Assembly (NCBI GenBank): GCA_027604665.1
Contig: JADGIZ010000088.1
Span: 1 to 27,805 of the forward strand
DNA: 27,805 nucleotides
Source: Polyrhizophydium stewartii
Lineage: Eukaryota; Chytridiomycota; Chytridiomycetes; Rhizophydiales
Direction of reading: 5' to 3'
Both the position numbers and the translations under genes were made by a program. This document shows positions 20,519-27,805 of the stretch, piece by piece. The notes beneath the pieces are model-generated. The model ran no database searches and was not told where the DNA came from. It saw only the letters and a list, made by a program, of their open reading frames with translations. Positions within the stretch are counted from its first letter, which is position 1, and every line of letters starts with the position of its first letter.

Positions 20519-23500
20519 ATGCGCGCCAGCCGGTGACGACGCTTGACCCTGGAACCAGCCTGCCGAGTCCGCCTCGGCGCCGTGGCGGGTGGCGCAACAG
20601 AGGTTGGACAAGAGATGCCGCATTGCTGCTTTCGCCCCTTCCCGACGGACCCGCGCTCGTCATCGACAATGGCGTTGCTCTTGCGTTCATCCTCTTTGTG
20701 TCGCAAATCGTGAACTCGGCCGGCAGCGAGATGCAGATGCTGCTCTACCAGTTCAACCAGACGCGCCTCAGGGCCGCCCTCGTTGGCGCCGCGTACAGAA
20801 AGTCGATGCGGCTGTCGCCCAAGACGCAGTCGGTGCGCGGCGCATGCCGCAGCCCCAACTGCCATCTCCACCTTGAGCTGACCCATCCCGCCCCTCCATG
20901 CTGTCGCTCGGGCAGGAGTTCTCGGCGGGCTTGATCAACAGCTTCATCGTCTCCGATGTCGATTCGGTTACTGGTCTTATCCGCTTCATCAACGACTTTT
21001 GGTCGACGCCGGCAACGGTGGTCATCTCGATTGTGCTGCTCGTCAACTTCCTGGGCCACATTGCCTGGATCTCGATCGGCACCATCATTCTGATGTCGTT
21101 CCTGCAGAGCGTGTCCATCAGCCCGCTCACCAAGTACGGCCGCATCGGCGCGCAAATCATGGACCGGCGCACCAAGGCGCTGCGCGAGTTTCTCTATGGT
21201 GCGAGACGGCTCTGTCGCACTCAATGCGCCATTCGGCTCGTTGACTCAAGCGACGATGCTGACTTTTGCATTTTCCCCTGCGGCAGGCATCAAGATCATC
21301 AAATACCACGCCATCGAAGAGTACTTTCTGTCCAAGATTTCCGCCGTGCGCAAGGAACAGATTGCCAACTGGCGCATCCGCATGAACTTTCTCGTGACGC
21401 TGTTCTGTTTCAGCAACACCCATCAGTTTGTCGTCCAGGTCGTGACCTTTGCGGCTTATGCGGCGCTCGGCGGCAACATGCGCGCAGATATCATCTTCCC
21501 GGCGCTGTCGCTCATTTCCTCGGTCAACGAGCTCATTGGCAGCATGCCCAACCTCGTCCTGTGCGTTTTTTTTGTGCTGGTTTCATTGGTGCATGGTTTC
21601 TGTATGAGATCTCTGGAGATGCTGACGCACTCAACTTCGACTATTTTGGCACGCAGTGGCATGCAGTCATATGTCGTTTCGTACCGCCGCCTGGCCGACT
21701 ACCTTGTTGCCGACGAGATCAAGCCGGACGAGGTCACGGGGCTGCAGACCGCTGTCGAGTCACCCAACGGCGCTGCAGTCAGCATGAACGGGGCTTCGTT
21801 CACATGGGAGGAGGTCAAGGGCGGCGAGGACGAAACGGACAAGCCATCGCAGCCAACACTCGTAGTTTCTCCTCCCAGCGGCTCGCCGGGCTTTTCGGAA
21901 AGTCAGACGGCTCTGACCCTGCTCGAGTCGAACAAGCCCGCGCCGTTTGCGCTGCATGACATCACGCTCGAAATCCCGCGCGGCTCGCTCGTGGCCGTCG
22001 TCGGCTCGGTTGGCTCGGGCAAGTCGTCGCTGCTGTCGGCGCTGATCGGCAGCATGCGCAAGACGGCCGGAAACTCTGCGCTGTTCGGCTCGGTCGCATA
22101 CTGCGCGCAGGAGCCCTGGATCCTCACAGGCACCATCGAAGACAACATTGTCTTTGGCAGCGACGCTGTGCGCGCCAGGATCCCCGCTGCCGTGGCGGCC
22201 GCGTGCCTCGACCGCGACCTCGAGATCTTGCCCAACGGCCTCGGCACGCAGATCGGCGAGAAGGGCATCAACCTGTCCGGCGGCCAGAAGGCCCGTGTTG
22301 CGCTCGCCCGTGCCATTGCGCGCGACGCCGACATCTACCTGCTCGATGACCCGATCGCGGCGCTCGACGCGCACGTCGGCAAGAAGGTCTTTGACGACGC
22401 CATCTGCGGCGTGCTGCGCGGCAAGACCGTGGTCCTGGTCACGCACCAGCTGCACCTGCTGCCCAAGGTCGACATGGTCGTTGTGCTCGACGAAGGCCGC
22501 GTCGCCGAGACTGGCGCGTTCCGCGAGCTCATGGCGCGCGAGGACGGCGTGCTGGCCGAGATCATGAAGGACTACCACTTTGACGATCTTGATGCCGAGG
22601 ATGAGGCGATCAAGGCAGAACAGCTGCGCAAGGAAGAGCAGGCAGACGAGAATGTTCTTGTCCAGGCCGTCAAGCAGTTTGAGGAGGAGAAGGCCGTCGA
22701 AGAGGACCGCCGCACGGTGAGTCGTGCTTGTATCAAAGTCTCGATTGTGCGTCGACCTGACACGGAATGCGCCAGGGTGCTGTCCGCTTCAGCGACTACC
22801 TGTCGTTCTTTACCGCCGCTGGCGCGCTGTTCCTCCCAGCGCTTCTGCTTCTTGGCCTGCTTATCGTCGCGGCCAACGCGCTGGCGCAGATTGTGCTCGC
22901 CGTGTGGTCGTCGCCCGACAACATGCCCTGGGGCTTTGACAAGGGAAAGGCGCTCTTGTTCTACGTTGTCTTCAACGTCGGCGCCGTGGTGCTCTTCATG
23001 ATCAGCTGCTTCGTCATCTTTGAGGGCGCCGTCCGTGCTGGCATGTCCTTCCACGACCGGTCCATGAATGCGCTCGCGCGGGCACCCATGAACTTTTACG
23101 ACGGCCAGCCCGTCGGCCGGATCCTCAACCGCATGACGGCGGACCTGCGCAACGTCGAGAACATTTTGCCTCAGGCAATCATCAACTCGATGCGGTCGCT
23201 GTCGGGCGTTGTGACGGGCGTCGTGGTCATTGCTGTGTCGACGCCATACCTGATGAGTGCGTTGGTGCTCGAATCGCTTTCTTCCTCGAACACACGAGTG
23301 GTACAACGTGGTGGTGGCTGATGCTTTTCTGCTCTTGGACAGTCGAGTTTGTGATTGTTGCTGCAGTGGCGCTCGCCGTCATGCCGTTCTATCAAGCAAC
23401 ATATCGCGAGCTCAAGCGGCTTTCATCCACCCTGGCTTCGCCGCTCTCGGCCCACATCTCCGAATCGCTCAACGGCATCTCGACCATCAAGGCTTACAGC

Positions 23501-24708
23501 GCGCAGGAGCTGTTTATCGCCGCGCAGGAGCGCAAGATGGATGGCTCCAACGTCAGCGATCTGGTCATGGAAGGCGTCGAGGCCTGGCTCTCGATTCGCA
23601 TGAGCCTCCTGGGCTCGACTGTTTCGCTCGTGCTCGTGCTTCTGGCAGCATCGGGGCTTGTTTCCAAGACCACGATTGGCGCTTCGCTCGTCGCAACGAT
23701 CACCTTCACAGGCAACCTCAATTTGGCCATCTTTGTTGCTAGCCACCTCTCGAGCAACGTGAGTTTTGGATGACTCTGAGGCGGCGATTGTTGGCATCAT
23801 GCTGACTTGCGATGGTGTTTTAGTTCAACTCGGTTGAGCGCCTCAACCACTACGCCAAGGAGCTGCCGTCCGAGGCCGCGCGCGAGCTGCCCATGGATCC
23901 CAAGGACGGCGCTTGGCCGACTGCCGGCGCCGTTGCGATCAGCAGCCTCGAGATCCGGTATCCGTCCCGCCCGGACCACGCCGTGATCCAGGACCTGTCG
24001 CTCGACATCCAGCCGGGCGAGAAGGTCGGCGTCGTCGGCCGCACAGGCTCGGGCAAGTCGACGCTCATGACGGCGCTGTTCCGCATCATGGAGGCGTCCA
24101 AGGGCTCGATCGCCATCGACGGCATCGACATTGCATCGCTCGGGCTCAAGACGCTGCGCTCGCGGCTGCAGATCATCCCGCAGGACCCTGTGCTGTTCAG
24201 GGGCACCGTGCGCTCCAACCTCGACTTTGCGAGCAAGTACTCGGACGACGAGCTGTGGGCCGCTCTCGGCCTCGTCGGCCTCAAGGACTTTGTCGGCTCG
24301 CTCGACGGCAAGCTGGACGCAGCAATCGAGGAGAACGGCGCCAACCTGTCGATGGGCCAGCGCCAGCTCATGTGCCTGTGCAAGGCGATCCTTGCCAAGC
24401 CAAAGGTGCTGATCATGGACGAGGCGACGGCGTCGGTCGACGCCGAGGCCGACAAGCGCATCCAGGAGTCGATCGAGACGCAGTTTGCGGCCACGTCGGT
24501 GCTGTCGATTGCGCACCGGCTCAACACGATTGCGGCGTTTGACCGCGTGCTGGTGCTCGACGGCGGCCGCATTGCCGAGTTTGATGCGCCGCATGTGCTG
24601 CTGGGCCGCGCCGGGTCTGTGTTTGGCGACATGGTCGAGGCGACTGGAGCTGCCAACGCCGCCGTGATCCGGCAGATCGCGGCCGAGCACTTTGCCGCAT
24701 CCCGCTGA
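20519..24708 (+). CDS. ABCC/MRP-type ABC transporter, N-terminus apparently short
   Basis: Exons 20519..20532, 20601..20832, 20916..21198, 21287..21560, 21657..22716, 22776..23256, 23343..23758 and 23824..24708 (1214 aa). The introns are 68, 83, 88, 96, 59, 86 and 65 nt. Order is TMD1-NBD1-TMD2-NBD2. TMD1 has RLRAALVGAAYRKSMRLSP. NBD1 has Walker A VGSVGSGKSSLL (about 384), LSGGQKARVALARAI, and Walker B YLLDDPIAALD with Asp in the catalytic-Glu position, as usual for ABCC. TMD2 has FYDGQPVGRILNRMTADL. NBD2 has VGRTGSGKSTLM (about 987), LSMGQRQL, and LIMDEATASVD with the Glu. Known relatives (Yor1, Ybt1, MRP4) export organic anions, conjugates or drugs. The usual segment before TMD1, with a first helix and a conserved PLS..FFSWLNPL-like motif, is absent. 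The 14-nt first exon (MRASR) is tentative. Confidence 0.88.
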
Positions 24709-25005
24709 TATCGAGGCAGCGTTGAAACTGCTTCAATAAAAGCGTTGTTCCGCAGAAAGACCTGGGCTGCGTAATGCGAGACGGGAAAGTGCGTGTGCAG
24801 GCGTGATCCGTACCAGGGAGATATTAAGACTCGGATTCATTCCCATACAGAGCATGCACAAGCACAAGTGCCGGTACAAGCATTTCAAGGTGATAAAGAT
24901 GCCATTGATGCTTTTAAAAAAAAAAACGAATGAATGATATGGAAAAAACGGCTAAAATTCTCCTGATCGTTGTCCTCACCACCGGTTGGAAACCTAATTG
25001 TCGGC
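24709..25005. other. Convergent intergenic region, AT-rich
   Basis: 297 bp between the stops of the ABCC gene (+) and RMND1 (-). It is clearly AT-richer than the rest of the window and includes a run of eleven A at 24916-24926, which would be U-rich in the RMND1 transcript. It holds two 3' UTRs. No gene or RNA is visible. Confidence 0.65.
24735..24740 (+). terminator. AATAAA poly(A) signal of the ABCC gene
   Basis: Canonical AATAAA 26 bp after the ABCC stop codon, in an AT-richer stretch. Confidence 0.65.
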
Positions 25006-26571
25006 TCAGCGCGCCAAAAAGTGGACGCACTCGAAGCAAATCTCGACAGAAATCAGAATAATAATGCACCACTCGAGCTTGAGCGAGTGCTGCTCGTGCA
25101 AGTGGTTGCGCAAAACCTCTGCGACTTCGTTGGCGTAGTCGAGCTTCTTGTTGAAGATGGCAATGCGTGGGGACACATCGAGGTTGTGCGAGATGCGCGA
25201 AAAGTACTCTTCCATGCGGCGGCTGGACCAGCAAAAGTCGGGGCTGTCGAGCAGCTCCGAGTTGAGGTTGACGTTGGCGCGGAGCGAAAACAGCTCGCCG
25301 AGGTTGCGCATGATGGCCGCGCGGCCAATCGGAAGCCGCTTGCCACGGAGCAGGATCCCCGGGATGTCGCGCGACTTGTTGAGATGCTGCTCAAGCAGAA
25401 CCTCGAGCGAGGCGAGCTTGACCGAGCGGCTCAGGCCGGCAGAGTAGGCGAGCTTGGCCTGCTCCGTGGGGAGCTCGTTGCCGAGGATGATCACGTCGGA
25501 CGCAATCCCGCCCGGCTGCGTCATGTCCGTGAAGTAGTCGAACCACTCGGTCTCGGCCGTCGCGTACCGCCCGTCCTCGCATCGGCGCACCAGATTCAGC
25601 AGCCGCTCGTTCTGGGCGTCCGTCGCTCCCCAGGTCACAAAGGTGCCGTTGGTGAAGAAGAAGCACTCGGCCGCCTCGGGGTCGGCGACCGTGACCGATA
25701 CGCCCTCGGCCGTCTGCGTGCCGCCGCTGGCCGGCTTGGCGGGTGCAGCGTCGGCCGACGCGCGCTTCTCGGCGAGACTGACGTGGAAGATCTCGTCGGC
25801 CATGTACGGCAGCACGGTGTAGTGCCCGCCGAGCAGCCGGAACAGCTTCGCCTGGTCGTACTTTTCTGCCGTGCAGAACGCCGTGACACGCAGCGGCTGA
25901 GCATGCACGGAAGGTGGGGGGTGGACAGCCGAACGCGAGCGCATCGAGTCCAAGGCGGGAAGTGAATGGATTGCCATCAAGCATTGTCAGCCAGGCCGGC
26001 ACTCCCGCCTCGCATTGTCAGCCAGGCTTCCGCGAGACGCGAAACACTGGGCGCCCACCTCGGGCGTTGGCGCCGACACCATGCCCGGCGGCACGGGCGC
26101 AACGTCGTCGTCGCTGCGCACGTCGCGCACGCCCTTCTTCTTCTTGGCGGGCACCGCGCGGCGGGTGCCGGCCGCGTCCGCAGGCGCTGCGTCGGCCGTC
26201 GCGGCAGCCGCATCGGCCGATGCACCAGCTGCGTCGGCGACGGCGTCCTGCGCAGCGGCAGCCGTGGCCGACGACTGCAGGCGGCGGCCCGCCAGCAGCG
26301 GCAGCGGCGCCAGGCGCGGGATCGCGGGCGGGTGCGGGGCCGCGGCGTCGCGGGCAGGCAGCAGCGGGCCGCGGGTGACGGCGGGCCGGCTTGTGTGGTC
26401 GCCTGTCGACGTGCTGCTGGCAAACCGGGCAGCGGGCAGCGGCGCACGGGCGGGCCACAGCGACCCAGCCGCGGGGCGTGCGGCACTGGCGAGCGCAACC
26501 ATGCGGTCCGACCGGCAGGCGCCGGCACCAGCGGCGCGAGCGGCGCGGGCGGCGGCCGTCCAGGCAAGCAT
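25006..26571 (-). CDS. RMND1: RMND1/Mrx10 (DUF155) mitochondrial protein
   Basis: On the minus strand the exons are 26571..26059 and 25896..25006 (467 aa), separated by a 162-nt intron (donor GTGGGC, acceptor TGCTCAG, phase 0). The Arg/Ala-rich start MLAWTAAARAARAAGAG resembles a mitochondrial presequence. A low-complexity Ala/Pro region with a KKKKG patch follows. The DUF155 domain begins PLRVTAFCTAEKYDQAKLF and contains AECFFFTNGTFVTWGATD, LFSLRANVNLNSELLDSPDF and WSSRRMEEYFSRISHNLDV. It ends with a membrane-like helix, HSLKLEWCIIILISVEICF. Known RMND1/Mrx10 proteins are anchored in the mitochondrial inner membrane and support mitochondrial translation. The start lies 36 bp after the proteasome gene's stop. 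The first AG after the last branch-like CTGAC is the chosen acceptor, which supports the model. Confidence 0.88.
25981..26027. repeat. 16-bp direct repeat in the RMND1 intron
   Basis: The sequence gcattgtcagccaggc occurs at 25981-25996 and again at 26012-26027. On the transcribed (minus) strand each copy contains GGCTGACAATGC, so the putative branch site is duplicated 31 nt apart. Confidence 0.85.
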
Positions 26572-26607
26572 GTCGGGAGTTGACGGGAAACTTCTTCAAT
26601 TTCGATT

Positions 26608-27731
26608 TCACGACGACGGCGCCTGTGCCTGGGCGGCAGCAGCAGCAGCCACAACGCCCTCCTCCTTGATCAGGGCATCGATCTCCTCGGCCGAGAAGGC
26701 GTGGAAGACGACATCGCCCTTGGGGCCGAGCGACAGCGTCGCAAACTCGACTGTCGCGGATCGAATCGTCAGTCAGCGGCGAGGCAATGCGGTGGGCATC
26801 GAAACAAGTGCGCTGAGCAACTCACGCTTCTCGCTCGTGAGCGAGGTCGAGTCCATGGTCTTGGTAAGAACCTTGATCGCAAGGCTCTTGGCCTCCTTGA
26901 GCGTCAGGCCCTCCTTGTAGTCCTGCTTGAGCAGGCTGGACGCGTTGGTCGAGTTGGCGCCGATGCACGTTGCCTTCCAGCCGCTGTAGTTGCCCGAGGG
27001 ATCCGAGTGGTACAGCTGGAAGCCGTGGTGCTCGTCCCAGCCGGCGTAGAGCAGCGAGACACCAAAAGGACGCAGACCTGCGCGAGCGCGGCGCGTCAGC
27101 ACACAGTCCAGGCATCCCTCCTTGCTCAACAGGTCACGTCAGTTGATCGCATCAGTCAACGCCGGCACGCACCGCCGTACTGCGTGTATCCCTGCTTGAG
27201 ATCACACAGATTCTGCACGAGCTGCTCGACGGGGATGGGCTCGTTGTACCGGAACAGATGCCTCTGGGCGTAGATGCGGCAGGTGTTGATGAGCGTGTTG
27301 GCGTCCGAGGTCAGGCCGGCGACGGCACAGCAGATGTTGCTGCCGGAGCCGAGGAGCGACCAAAGGACCCGAGCGTCAGCGGCGAGGCCGATACATGCGT
27401 CTGGCCGCCGCAGCCCTCTCGACCCATCCCGTTGGCCCTGAGTGCGTGCGCTCCTGGGCACCGGCGGGCGGCGACGGGCCAGGGTGCCGCGCACAGACTC
27501 GCCCGGGGACGCCGAGGCGCGGCGGCCGAGTCGGCGAGCGGGCGGGCGGAGCGGGCGGGGTGGGACTCAACTCGTTGAGCCGGTAGAGCTTCTCGCGCGA
27601 GACGTTCTCGAGCAGCTTGCTGGAGGTCTGGCGCTCGGCCGCGAGCACGACGCCCTCGGTCGACAGCACGCCGAGCGCGGTGCCCGCGTGCGAGATTGCC
27701 TCCATGGCATACTCGACCTGGAAGAGGCGGC
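26608..27731 (-). CDS. PRE9: 20S proteasome subunit alpha-3 (PSMA4/Pre9 type), 5' partial
   Basis: On the minus strand the visible exons are 27731..27572, 27339..27173, 27077..26826 and 26750..26608. The introns are 232, 95 and 75 nt. The first exon, carrying the usual short start through SPEG, lies beyond the right edge; about 240 residues remain. Signatures are [100 protein letters not shown] and [19 protein letters not shown]. The [10 protein letters not shown] and [18 protein letters not shown] blocks point to alpha-3. The tail is an Ala-rich stretch ([18 protein letters not shown]). It is a structural subunit of the outer alpha ring in cytosol and nucleus. The 232-nt intron has a weaker donor (GTTGAG), but the joined residues LNDNIC match the family exactly. 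Confidence 0.93.
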
Positions 27732-27805
27732 CTGGGCGCGCGGGCACACGCGAGGGCGTGCGGCCGCGGGCACGCGGGCAGGGGCGGCGCCGCGGGGCGC
27801 GGGGC
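27732..27805 (-). other. Partial intron 1 of the proteasome alpha-3 gene
   Basis: Extremely GC-rich sequence ending CGCGCCCAG just before exon 2. No residues of the family's N-terminal block can be read in any frame, so this is intron cut by the window edge. Confidence 0.7.

Noticed and set aside
20533..20558. A 26-nt intron at the start of the ABCC gene
   Set aside because: Below plausible intron length. The 68-nt version ending at 20600 also keeps the frame.
18513..20690. Long minus-strand open frame (725 codons) opposite the CAP and FYVE-RING genes
   Set aside because: It runs antisense through three unrelated features, is built of Gly/Arg/Ala runs and has no recognisable domain. GC-rich DNA creates such shadow frames.

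Overview
This is GC-rich nuclear DNA from a eukaryote, most likely a fungus. The genes are split by many short introns. My models contain 45, mostly 58-100 nt, with GTG-type donors and CTGAC-like branch sites. Fungal signs are a Num1/Mcp5-type cortical PH protein, a CSC1/DUF221 channel, a Pib1-like FYVE-RING protein and an Mrx10/RMND1 protein with a presequence. Intron density and GC content would fit an early-diverging (chytrid-like) fungus or a GC-rich basidiomycete. I cannot decide between these from the window. There is no sign of a prokaryotic, viral, transposon or CRISPR region.

Layout, left to right: (1) the 3' part of a coiled-coil/PH cortical-anchor gene (+), cut by the left edge; (2) BUD23, an 18S rRNA methyltransferase (-), convergent with gene 1; (3) DCC1, a subunit of the alternative clamp loader (+), divergent from BUD23 across 102 bp; (4) a large CSC1/OSCA/TMEM63-type channel (+); (5) a mitochondrial-type acetyl-CoA acetyltransferase (+); (6) SUV3, a mitochondrial RNA helicase (+); (7) an ankyrin-DysF protein (+); (8) a FYVE-RING protein (+); (9) a secreted CAP/PR-1 protein with a Thr/Pro-rich stalk (+); (10) an ABCC-type transporter (+) that seems to lack its usual N-terminal segment; (11) an RMND1/Mrx10 protein (-); (12) proteasome subunit alpha-3 (-), cut by the right edge.

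All multi-exon models below were built by hand from splice signals and reading-frame continuity. Every complete model closes to a whole number of codons. The genes are mostly unrelated housekeeping functions, not a pathway cluster. Two loose themes appear: mitochondrial proteins (acetyltransferase, SUV3, RMND1) and membrane or endosome biology (CSC1, ankyrin-DysF, FYVE-RING, ABCC). Genes 6-7-8 and 12-11 are packed head to tail with only 10-36 bp between stop and start codons. The most intriguing spot is the ankyrin-DysF/FYVE-RING junction, where the upstream stop codon lies inside a good splice donor that could join the two proteins in frame.
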